Assembly: GCA_024704765.1 (NCBI GenBank)
Contig: JAKMXF010000222.1
Location: forward strand, 248,001 to 312,000
Direction of reading: 5' to 3'
Origin: Oopsacas minuta
Lineage: Eukaryota > Porifera > Hexactinellida > Lyssacinosida > Leucopsacidae
DNA: 64,000 nucleotides
Made by a program: the position numbers and the translations under genes. How positions within the stretch are numbered: the stretch's first letter is position 1; each line of letters begins with the position of its first letter. Under the pieces are notes generated by a model that made no database searches, was not told the origin of the DNA, and saw only the letters and a program-made list of their open reading frames with translations. Below, one piece after another: positions 11,401-22,716 of this stretch.

Positions 11401-14400
11401 TAATAGGTTGTTGTGAATGGTCTAGTGATGCCTTTGGTATCCGTGGTTTCAATGGTGTCAGAATAATATTATTTTTATCAACACCAGAAAACTGAGTATC
11501 TCCGTTAGAATCATCGTCACTTACCGTCCGAAACACATCTTCCATGGACGTATGCGAAATTCCATAACTCTCAATGCCCAACTCGGTAGAACTGTTTTCA
11601 AATACTTGAAAAAGTTGTGCAAACTTACTTGTATCATGAGAGGGAATAATATAAGAAATCTCAGATCCTATATCGTCTTTAAGATATGCATTAGGAAGGA
11701 AATTTCCTAATATCTGTTTGATACGTGGGCCATCAAAGGTAGGAGATTTGACAATAGTAAGATGGTATCCTAGTCCAAACTTGTTCTTTAGAAAGAGAGA
11801 TGAGCCACACGTCTTGAGGACACCTTCAGAAAGAATCGCTATTCTATCTCCGAGAATATCTGCTTCATCCATGTGATGAGTTGTGAGTAGGATAGTACGG
11901 TCTTGTTTGTACTTTAATAGGAGGTCCCATGTTGTTCTGCGTGCGTATGGATCAACACCTGGATAATCAAAAGTAGTTTATCAATTCGTATTTGAGAAAA
12001 TAAGAAATATCACTATTTATGATATAAAATCAACTTTCCAGATTTCCTGAATGATAATGAGCTTGTAGTATTTACATACTTCCCGAAAATATCCAAATAT
12101 GGCAAAAAATTAGATATCGTAAGACATGAATTCCAGGGAAAACCAGGGATCTCGGGAGTGTTTAGCAAGTATGTATTTTACTAACCTGATGTCGGTTCAT
12201 CCAGTATAATAACTTTTGTATCTCCAATCAACGCTAGACCTACAGACAATCTTCTTTTCATACCGCCAGATAACTGTGAAGATAGGGTGTTCACTTTATC
12301 TTCAAGTTTCGTATTGGATAACATCCCTTGAACTTGAATCTTGGCCTTCGTCCAACCCCAAATGCCTTTGAGACGAATAAAGAAATGTAGATGCTCCTTG
12401 ACAGTCATTCTATCAAACAATATATTTGACTGTGGACAAATGCCAAGATGGTTTCTTATGCTATCCATCTCATTGTGTATGTTCATACCATAGATATAAG
12501 CGTTACCTGGAAATAATCTCACTATTAACAGTCCAGAAATGTAAGCGTGAGCTAGAATCTCAGGGTTTCTCAACCTGTGGTCATATGGCCAAACTGAGGC
12601 ATACTTTGGGTCACAGAGACTTAATCATTTTTAAATAGTCAACTTGGGTGTGGCCCATGAAAGTTTGAGAAACCCTGTAGCAGCTAGATATAAATAGATT
12701 GTCTTACCATTAGTAGGAGGAATCAATCCAGTGAGTATGGATATTAGAGTACTCTTGCCAGCTCCATTATGCCCTAGTAATGCTGTGATTTGTCCACGAT
12801 ACATATTCAATCTGAGATTGTCCAGTGCTATCTTTTTGCGAGTATATTTCTTCGTAATACCTTCTATCTGTATTCCTACTTCGATATCATCAGGTTCAAC
12901 TTCGAATACGTCATTCGTCATAACAGAATTGCTCGAATTTACACGAGAACGAGAACAACATTTCACTGAAGAGCCACACCAATATGATGAAGTGAATGGG
13001 AAGTAAAATGGTTTTCGTAATCCAAATGTTTTTGGTAAAACTTCATCCAAATACCAAGTCAATAAGAATTGCACTACACAGACAAGTGTCATCATTCCAA
13101 ACACATGTAACATGTTAAAATGGTCTGTAGCTGTTGTGGGCTCGGCTATATTGTCCCATTGTACACCTACATTCTCAATCTCACGTGATATGAAAATCCT
13201 AATAGAAATAGACATACAAGTATTGCCTAACAGACAACTAAGGAATTTGCCATATAACGGAAGACTATCGTAGTTGACAAAGAGGAAGAGATAGGGGAAG
13301 AAAGATAAAAACCAGACTAGAAATGAAACTAATAATCCAAGTCGTGATGATGTGAAGAAAGTACTGACAAGAAATGACAGAGAAATCATATAACAGACGT
13401 ACAACATCAGCCATATAAAGATAATCAAGAAGTTAGAGAGTGAGAAAATCAAACCGAAGTGCAACTCTAAGGCTAAACAAACAACCACAAGCGACATGAA
13501 AATAATTTGTTTGGTAAACCAAGACAACCAGTTTACCCAATTCAACAGACCCATCATTTTCATCGACTCCCTTAACCGTGTTTCTTTCTCAATAACGATC
13601 TCTTTAGTAATTGTCCCTGCGGTGTAAATAAAGCTAAACACAATCAGTATAGGCAAGAGGAAGCCTAGAGCTATCAAGAAGAAATCTTCCTTGTATTTAG
13701 GGTAAGGGAATTGTCTGATATCAATTGGTACCTGTTCATAGTTCAAACTGCTCTGACTTTTATTAGTGATTTTGTAATCAATAATAGATTGTGATAACGC
13801 ATCTTGAATGACTAGGAATCCTTCACTAATGTAAGGGCTAGTAGAGACACGAGGTGCTGCTGTCCTGATGCTCGGCTCCACTTGTGAGGTTCTCCAGTTC
13901 ACGGAAGTTTCTTGGTTGAGACGAATGGTTACTTCAATTTCTGTGTCCAATTTATCGAAAATCAACCCAGCAATAATTGGAAGATGAACACTAATTAAAG
14001 AAAGAGATAATTTTCAATACTTTTTCTGAGTCATGGCGTGTTCAATATGTGATTGTCCTACATTTTGGTACAGTGTTACTACGAACGGAGCTTATGGTAA
14101 CGGGAAACTTCTGGAAACGCAGTGAAAGATCGATGTCACGCTAAAAAAACAACTTCCATCTAGTTTTTTCCTCATTCCATGAGTTGTATGAGATTTTACG
14201 GGGAACAATGCAGTAAATTGTAGGGATCTCAACCTCGAAACTCTCGAAATCGTGAGATTCGTCAAAAATCTCTCGATTCTATCGTGAAATGTGCAATTTA
14301 GTATTAGTTTTCTAGTAAAAGACCAAGGATTCTGCAGTAATTGTAGACCCGAAATCGTGAGAGTTGAAAGCCCTGAAGTTGAACAATGAAACTTAACTTA

Positions 14401-14880
14401 CCTTGCATAACTCAGGGCAGTTTGACACACATAAGGATTTGTAAGAGGATCAGATGAGTTGATTCCATTGATAATATCAACAGATAGTCTTTCTATTTCT
14501 AGCTCACTACTGGTAGGGGTAAAATTAAGAGTCACGTTTGGGATTGAGAGTATTTGTTTCGCTCTATTCACTATCGCATCTGTTGCAGGAGTTTTGGGAG
14601 TGTAAAAATAAGTAAAGTTACAATTCTGTGGAGTAAAAACGCTTGAGAAAGGAGGCTGAGAGGATGATGAGGCTAGAGGTTCGAATTGTAAACTTGTCGC
14701 GTCAAATGTCCTGAAACATTTGAATTCAGGGGTTGCTATTGTGTAACGGAGGATAACTAATACCGCTAGTCCGAAGATTGGGTTGATAAGCTCGAAAATC
14801 GTGCCAATAGGCCTTCTGAATTGGAGGAGAAAGTTTTTCCACAAAAGAAGGAAAAACTGGAGCAGTATCTTGAGGTTCAT
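8429..14880 (-). CDS. ABCA-family full-length ABC transporter
   Basis: Four exons, 14880-14402, 13990-12708, 12506-12186 and 11958-8429; total 5613 nt, 1870 aa, with all phases matching. The architecture is TMD1-NBD1-TMD2-NBD2, as in ABCA lipid exporters. The start MNLKILLQFFLLLWKNFLLQ is typical of the family. NBD1: Walker A GHNGAGKST near residue 565, signature LSGGMKRRLSV near 665, Walker B VIILDEPTSG, H-loop TTHHMDEAD. TMD2 starts near residue 900 and has a large Cys-rich extracellular loop (about 950-1200). NBD2: Walker A GVNGAGKTT near 1580, Q-loop GYCPQFDAL, signature YSGGNKRKLS near 1683, Walker B ILLLDEPTTGMDPGSRRF, H-loop LSSHSMEECE. All catalytic motifs are intact, so both NBDs should be competent. 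Closest in style to ABCA3/ABCA1; the subfamily member is not resolved. Starts 388 bp from the divergent ACSBG copy 1. Confidence 0.93.
12561..12677. mobile_element. hAT-like MITE in ABCA intron 2
   Basis: Inverted ends CAGGGTTTCTCAACCTGTGG and the inverse TTTGAGAAACCCTG, like hAT/Charlie-type ends. No clear 8-bp target duplication. A relative sits at 31874-32028. Confidence 0.65.
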
Positions 14881-15268
14881 TGTAAATTCTGATTCATTCC
14901 AATAAATATTCACATCTGTCAGATAAATTGGTACACTAACAAGTGATAAATCAGAAATATAAAATATAATATTTAAGAGTTGAAATTTTGTCAAATGCCA
15001 CTTCAATCGTGCCAACTACCAAAATTTTAACAACTAGATTCACAAAATATTCTCCTCATAAATTCAAATATTGCAAATGAAGCTCGTTTTTCTTTGATAT
15101 CAATTATATGAATAGGAAACCGAGAAAAAGTAAAGTGATATGAAATAGCCCCTGAGAAAAAGTAATGTGATATGAAATAGTCCCTGAGAAAATAGCTGTC
15201 GGCACAGATTTTAAATTATTTTCAATATTTTTTAAATATCCTAGCTGCAAGTTAGATCATCGTTCAAG
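14881..15268. promoter_or_regulatory. Divergent intergenic region ABCA / ACSBG-1
   Basis: 388 bp separates the start codons of ABCA (-) and ACSBG copy 1 (+), so both promoters must lie here or in 5' UTRs. It includes two near-identical 30-bp stretches around 15123-15185 (GAGAAAAAGTAATGTGATATG type). No convincing TATA assignment. Confidence 0.4.
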
Positions 15269-18126
15269 ATGGCTGAAACTATTAAAAACTGGGTAACTGA
15301 ACTTGATGGAGAATTGGCAGTCCAGGTTTGAGACTATTGAACATATAATAGTCTACATTTCTGATATTTTACATTATTTAGGTCGGGAAAGAAGGATTGA
15401 GTGCTCTCCCACCTCGCACCATTCCAGACATCTTCAGAGATGGCTGTGCTAAATTTGAGTCTAGCATAGTATATGATACTAAAAGAGATGGGAAATGGGT
15501 ACCTACAACTTTCAACAAAATGTATGAACAGTGTATGTGTGTAGCCAAGTCCCTTCTAGCTGTTGGTTTGAAGAGATTTGAGGGAGTTAGCATTATGGGG
15601 TTCAATTCACCTGAGTGGATAATGGCAGAATTGGGAACCATCATGGCAGGTGGACTAGCCACTGGTATCTATACAACCAACAATGTAGAAACAACAAAGT
15701 ATATTCTGGAGAATTCTGGTAGTCGTGTTGCGATTGGAGAACACAGCTTGATACTGGAGAAGTTGTTAGAGGCAGGGAAGGGAATTGAGGGTATGAAGTT
15801 TGTACAATACTCACCAGTTCCTGTAGAACAATCTCAGAGGGAGAGAGGAGTGATCAGCTGGGAGGAATTCTTACAATTGGGAAAGGTATAAATAGAAATA
15901 TAGAATCATTTTTGGGAAATATTTATCTGCTGTTATAGGATGTAAAGACAGAAGATGTAGAGGCTATAATATCAACTCAGAAACCAGGACAATGTAGCGT
16001 ACTTGTATACACATCAGGGACTACAGGAATGCCAAAGGTAACACAGTTAACACCCAAAAAGGAGAATTTATGTGTATTCAATTGTTTCTTCTAGGGAGTA
16101 ATGTTGAGTCATGACAACCTTTATTTCATTGCAACTTCTCTCTGCAAGTCTTATAACATCAAACAGGTACATTAATACTATTGACAAATTGTTATGTATT
16201 TATATCATATTTTGTATAGGGCCTTACTTCAATCTCTTATCTTCCACTCAGTCATATCGCAGCGATATTATTTGTAAGTTTTAATGGCTAAATATGGGAT
16301 TTTATGTTGCAAACAGATGAAGATATAATCAGTACAATGACAGTAAACTCTCGTTATAACAAAGTTCTCGGGACCCTGTTTTCATTTCGTTTGAAGCGGA
16401 GTGCAAACAATTACTTTCAAGCTAAAGAATCACTTCGTTATAACTGGAGTTTACAGTAGTATTTATTGTCATTCATTGTCATTGAATTTTAGGATATTAT
16501 TATTCCACTACTCGTTGGTTCTGAGACTTATTTTGCAGAGAGGGATGCTATGAATGGATCAATAACTGAAACCATCAAGTTAATTACAATAAATATGTAA
16601 CTGCGTAGAAATCCAATATTACAAGATATTTTTGGATGAACAATTTCTAAAATATCGGGTTTCTACTGCTTTTATATTTACTGTCATTAATGTACTGGAC
16701 TCTCTAAGACAATAATTTATTATTATATTCAATCTGTAGGAAGTACAACCAAATTTGTTCTTAGGAGTTACCGGAGCGTGGGAGATTATTTATTCATTGA
16801 TTTTACCAGCTGTCTATTCTGGAGAGTATGTTTTATTATATTAGTTGTTCACTTACTCAGATTATTATTGTTACTAATATTCAGAGTACATCTTGAAGAT
16901 GTGAGAAATACTCTGGGATTAAACAAAGCAGAATTAATGGTGAGTTACGTAGGGTTGCCGTTTGAATGAAATTTCGATTCCCAACACATCCCCACAGGAT
17001 TTCCCATAGGATTTTCCATAGGATTTTCTCATTGGAAAAAGTTATTCCCATTTCCATAGCAACCCTAGAGTTATGGAATTTATTACAGAAGTGTTAAATT
17101 TAAGTGATATATGCAATGATTTAATTATTTATTAATTTTCAGTTCATTGGAGCATCACATCCATCTCAAGCATTATTGGAGTTCTTTAAGGGTGCAAATA
17201 TGCAATTATTAGAGTTGTATGGATGCACAGAAACCGCAGGACCTTGTACAGTCTCATTACCTGGTTGCAATAGAAACGGAGCAGCGGGTAAGATAATGGA
17301 CGGAGCTGAATTGAAGATCTATCAACCCAATAGGTGATTATGTTATGATTTGCAGAACATGCTACTTTTCCAATTACATAATATAATTTAGTAATGGTGA
17401 AGGAGAGATATGCATTAGAGGTAGACATATATTTATGGGATATCTGAGGAACCCTGATAAAACAGCTGAAGTGATAGATAATGATAGTTGGTTTCACACA
17501 GGAGACCTCGGGTATACTGACTCAGAAGGTATTTTAGTAATTGATTAAAACTGCAATTAGTATATTTATACGTATTTTAGGGTTTATTTGGATAGTTAGC
17601 CGTATTAAAGAGATACTAATACACGCAACTGGAATGAATGTAATTCCAATGCCAATAGAAGAAGATATGAAGAAAGAACTGAAGCTGTGTGCCTTCTGTG
17701 TTGTAGTAGGTGAAGCTAAGCAGCATTTCAACATGTTAGTAACTCTAAAGAGTAAACTGAGTCCAGCTGGTATTCCTACAGATGATCTAGATGATGAAGC
17801 TGTAGGCATTTGTAAGAGTCTAGGAGTGGAAGTGAATAAAATAAGTGAGGCAAAGGAGAGTGTTGCAGTAAAGAAGTATATTCAGGATGGAATCAATAGA
17901 GCTAATGAGAGAGCTATGAATCATTTGTGTTTGATAAAGGTATTATTATCAAACTATTGAATGTATTTATGTAATGTCATTTATACGTGTTTTCTTATTC
18001 TAGAAGTTTACAATTCTTCCACTGAATTTCTCCATAAACACAAATGAACTTACTCCTACAGGTAAACTGAAGAGATTATATGTTATGAAGAAATATTATG
18101 ACGTAATAGAGAAAATGTACGCTTGA
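15269..18126 (+). CDS. ACSBG-like long-chain acyl-CoA synthetase, copy 1 (splice lesion)
   Basis: Bubblegum-type acyl-CoA synthetase, which activates long/very-long-chain fatty acids with ATP and CoA. Exons: 15269-15325, 15382-15885, 15939-16037, 16095-16166, 16220-16273, 16493-16579, 16740-16825, 16885-16939, 17143-17333, 17392-17528, 17581-17939, 18004-18126; 607 aa if all are joined. Motifs: AMP-binding YTSGTTGMPKG (exons 3-4), SYLPLSHIAA, LYGCTETAGP, SWFHTGDLG and the C-terminal PTGKLKR with the catalytic lysine. Exon lengths match copy 2 exactly. Odd: exon 6 ends ATCAAG followed by TTAATT, not GT, where the other three copies have AAG/GT. The nearest GT is one base inside the codon and would shift the frame. 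The gene may therefore be mis-spliced or a young pseudogene, although all other splice sites and the frame are intact. Confidence 0.85.
16341..16457. mobile_element. Tc1/pogo-like MITE
   Basis: Left end CAGTAAACTCTCGTTATAAC, right end GTTATAACTGGAGTTTACAG, an imperfect terminal inverted repeat. In intron 5 of ACSBG copy 1. Confidence 0.7.
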
Positions 18127-18541
18127 ATAACTTGCTCATAACACTTGTACTGAAAATTTTTCATTAATTATCCACTAATCTTCCATTCTAATTAATATTC
18201 TACGTATATGTCTGCTAATTATAATTGCTTCCAAAGAGATTCTCCAAAGATTTTCGGGACACATTCAATTGATGTATATGTATCTATTAATTAGCTTACG
18301 TAAAAATATATTTCATAGAAGATAGAAGAAAGTTCTTTTGTATTATATTTAAGTGATAGTCTCAGGAATTCAATTTATACACAAGGCACGAGTTTGATTT
18401 TATCAAACGTTCAAGAGATTCTCCTATTGAGGAGGTTCTATTGTTACCGAAGCCCTTGTTCACATTATACCTTTTCTTCCTTTCTTTTGATATAAATATG
18501 ATTTTAATAATATGAGAGTAATTACTGTTTGACCTTTGTAA
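18127..18541. other. Spacer ACSBG-1 / TRP channel
   Basis: 415 bp between two same-strand genes. AT-rich; the 3' end of copy 1 and the TRP promoter must be here. No gene or clear repeat seen. Confidence 0.5.
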
Positions 18542-21500
18542 ATGGATCAATTAGAACCAAATGGAAAATATTATGTAGAATCTAGCAAGACTCCTGATAG
18601 AGGTAAAAAGAATGAAAGGGGAAAATCGTATTCTCATGATGGGAAAAATGTGCTTTACATGGCCAGAAAAAAGAAATTGGTAAGTCTACAAATCTTGATC
18701 TAAAAACACGATTTTCATAAATATTTTATTCGCATACTTACCAACACCTTTTTGTCGAACATTTACATAAATCTTTTTGACACTATCTTTAATGTTTAAC
18801 ATTTTATTAAATTCTACAACTTGTAGTCTAATCAAGGTAGTCAGGAGAGTATTTTAAGCTTACAAAGTTCAAGCTACAGAAACTTCAAGAAAGGATTTGG
18901 AAATACCACGAAAGATATGGAAAGTATAGTTTCCAGTTGGGTAACGCCACTACATACCGCTGCAGCTGAAGGAAGATGTGATCAGCTTAATCTCTTACTG
19001 GAGTATGAAGAAGTAGATATAAACATACAAACTAAGCTGTACAATGACTATGAAGGGATTATCGTGCTTAATAATACACCTCTGCATTTAGCAATAGAAA
19101 ACGGTAGGAATTTATATTTTACTTAAGCATTAGCTCGGGGAATGCTGCAAGCATATGAATTTCAAGTTTATACATTAACTTTCATACAAATAACAAATTG
19201 AACCAAAGTCCCCGTGCATTTCGTTATAACGTGAGTTTAGTGTACATTTACAATATAGGACATGCTGCCGCAACAACTTTATTGCTAAAGAATGGAGCTA
19301 ATAGTGAGATACAGAATGCAATGGGATGTACAGCATTACATGTAGCTGCTATAAACGGTGTATCTGCTGAGATTGTACAGGATTTGATTCAAGATAGTTT
19401 CCTGTTAGCTTTAAGGGATAAAAATGGTAAGATTGTTACGAAAAATGCAAAGGAATAAATAGCAACATTAAACTGGATAGCATTTTTCGGCCAAAGACGC
19501 CGAAAATGCTACCCAGTTTCCCCGTTGTGGGGGTTCATCTGTATGGGACTAGGAATTCGCTTTATATATTTTCACTCCGTTTTCCAGGAGTTCCCTGTTT
19601 CTACAGGCCCAGTTTATGGGCGTTTCGCTGTACTTTATTTACAAATTATTCCCGTAGGTCGTACTCCGCTATTCTGTGCAGCAGAAGAAGGCTGGCATAA
19701 TCTAATTCCTCTCCTCTTGGATCAAAACGGTTGCATAGAATTAACAGATAATACAGGAGAAACCCCGTTAATTGTTGCAACAAAAAATGGGTTCTCTCAA
19801 ACAATGAAAATACTCCTTGCATCAGGTGCTCATATGTTTACACGTGATAAGAGAGGATTAAATGCAATGGATTATGCTCTCCGTGTAAATGAAAGGTCTA
19901 TACAAGATGAGCAAGTATTCGATCAGGTTCTATCAACAATGTTGAATAATGAATCGAAAGAAACTGCATTAGCACATTTACATAATATTCTATACAAATA
20001 CAACAAAATTCGTTTGAAAGAATGTATAATATCTCTACTGAATAGAATCCCGGAATTGAGAGCAAGGAAAGGTGAGTTTAACATAAGAAAATCGGTGAAT
20101 TTTTTACACTTTTCTATGCAAAATTTAAAATCATGCTAGAGATTAGGAATTTTGACCATTTCAAATCTATTACTATATGATTTCTCATATGATTAATCTT
20201 ATTTTCATTATAGTTATAATATGTTCAAAGTATCTTGAATGCAGTTGTGACGGTCTAACTCCAGATAACAGTGAATTTAGCTCCCGATTTCTCACTCCCC
20301 TTCAAATGATAGCAGATACATACGATGAAAATTTTGCGTTCCATCCACTCGTACGGGTAATTGTAGACAAGAAAATGAGAAGTCTTGGGTATTATTATTT
20401 ACTATTTGAGATGGCATATTTGTTATTTTTCCTCTTTTCCATTTTCTTTATATTCACTACAGCCGCCTCTATGCCAGATCCTCTAACTTACACTACAAAT
20501 ATTGATTATGTACGAGCAGTATTTGAAGCGATTGTCGTCCTACTTTGGCTTTGCACCTTAATCATGGAAATAGCAGAACTCGTTACGGATTTTATTCGTA
20601 TTTATCATAAAGAGTTGGCAATTGTAAAGGAAAAACAGAAAGAAATGGAGTCTCTAATAGGGATGGTAGCACGTAGTCTTCTTAGCGTTTATTTCCTAGA
20701 CGTATTTAACTACTTTGATATTTTAGGAATTGTAGTATTATTTCTAGTGCTTCCATTTCGTTTAGCCGGTAGTCCAGTCCAGTGGATATTCGCCACTCTA
20801 ACGATTCTCATACATTTCATGCGATTTATAAAGGTTGTGAGACTTTTGCCCGGTTTCGGTACTTACGTACATACTATTGGATTAATAGCTCTGAATGATG
20901 TGCCGAAATTCTGTATTGTGAGTTTTACGATAATTATAGTAATTTCTCAGTCATTTTTCATTGCGTTACGTGTACCATATGCTCATGGAATGTTAACTAA
21001 TATTAGTGCCAGTGAGATTGGAGAACAAGGTCTTTATGATACGTTCTATTGGACTCTGCTATTTATGACTCGTGTATTGCTACAAGGTGAAAATATTTTG
21101 GATGATAATTATCTCTTCAATAACTTGAATTGGATGAATGCGATTATCTATTTGTTTGCAATGGGATTGATTATTGTAATTTTGCTGAATATATTCATTG
21201 CTCAGGTATGTTTGCATTTCAAAATATCTTGGATGTGTGTATATAATTTTTTGAGTTTTTTGCTTGTAAAGACGATTCCCATTTCGATTCCCATTAAGTT
21301 AAGTATACTCTACAGTCAACTACCGTTATACCAAACACCGATAGATAGAAATACTCCCTTCAATCGAAGTCTGAAATTGTATAAATATGGTCCCAAACTG
21401 TCAAAGTATTATATATTTCTTCGGATATATCGAAGTAGTCATCGTAGTCCCTCGAGCTTCATTATAAGGGGGGAGTGACTGTATTTATTTCTCCCAACAA

Positions 21501-21994
21501 TTCAGTTTTTATCTCTTTAGTGTATTTCTAGGTAAGTGATACATATGCAACAGCTAAAAGCAAGTCAGAACGTATTGTAGCTCTATACAGATTGAAGTTT
21601 ATTGTTCGAAGAAATCGGAATACACTTATGGTTATTCGTCGTAGAATTTATGAACCAGAACTTGTGATCAAAGGCAATAATTGGAAAGCTTATCAGAAAA
21701 GTTAGTAAATATGTAACAATTTTTTGCAAAAAAATGTTTGGTTTCTATTTTGTGTTTTATCTATTATATTCAGCTACAGGTGGAAATTTAGATGAATTGA
21801 CGAGTTTATTGGAGAGGCAAACAGCTAATTTAGAACAGTTTAAACTACAAATTCGACAGCTGAAGATTTCAATACAAGACCAAAGAGTTAGACATTCAGA
21901 ACGACCATATTTTTGTATGAGTAGTCCAGTGTCCTTCGAAGAATATGATAAAGCCCGAGAGATGGACCAAATACAATCTGAGACATCAGTCTAA
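18542..21994 (+). CDS. Ankyrin-repeat TRP-type cation channel
   Basis: Seven exons, 18542-18679, 18827-19103, 19259-19426, 19658-20071, 20214-21205, 21532-21700 and 21774-21994; 792 aa, phases consistent. Residues 1-80 are Lys/Ser-rich and polar. Residues about 85-300 are ankyrin repeats: TPLHTAAAEGRCDQLNLLL, TPLHLAIENG, TALHVAAINGVSAEIV, TPLFCAAEEGWHNLIPLLL, TPLIVATKNGFSQTMKILL. Six membrane segments follow between residues about 388 and 663, with a pore region around LLFMTRVLLQGENIL and an S6 ending LLNIFIAQVSDTYATAKSKS. The cytoplasmic tail has a basic segment (RLKFIVRRNR) then a short coiled coil (LTSLLERQTANLEQFKLQI). This order fits a TRP channel of the TRPV/TRPA broad type; the subfamily is not assigned. 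Five or so ankyrin repeats is few for TRPA. Lies between ACSBG copies 1 and 2. Confidence 0.85.
19470..19645. mobile_element. MITE remnant with internal hairpin in TRP intron 3
   Basis: 19471-19519 is a palindrome (AACTGGATAGCATTTTTCGG and its inverse GCCGAAAATGCTACCCAGTT). The following 120 bp align by eye, in inverted orientation, with the element at 62306-62481 (shared GAATTCGCTTTATATATTTT and the CCAGGAGTTCCC block). One family, two states of decay. Confidence 0.55.
21313..21481. mobile_element. Pogo-like MITE, family A
   Basis: Ends CAGTCAACTACCGTTATACC and the inverse CTTCATTATAAGGGGGGAGTGACTG (imperfect), with the internal signature TATGGTCCCAAACTGTCAAAG. In TRP intron 5. Same family as 35171-35504, 37406-37589, 40310-40473 and 48992-49119. 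Confidence 0.8.
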
Positions 21995-22138
21995 CTTCTA
22001 ATTTCCTTCCATGAGGATTGAATTATTATATATTTATTGCTCTGCTCTTAGTATTGGATATCCTGGTCATGGCAAAATTGTAATTCTCAGCTAATAGTCT
22101 TATCTATATATGAATTATAATTCTAAATAAACTGCTTT

Positions 22139-22673
<535 letters not shown>

Positions 22674-22716
22674 TACGTAGATATAATAGATTCTATTTGG
22701 AATGGGATGGCATAAA

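Noticed and set aside
16778-16969. 63-codon frame in ACSBG copy 1
   Set aside because: Runs across exon 7, an intron and exon 8 in the wrong frame; the ACSBG exon model explains the region.
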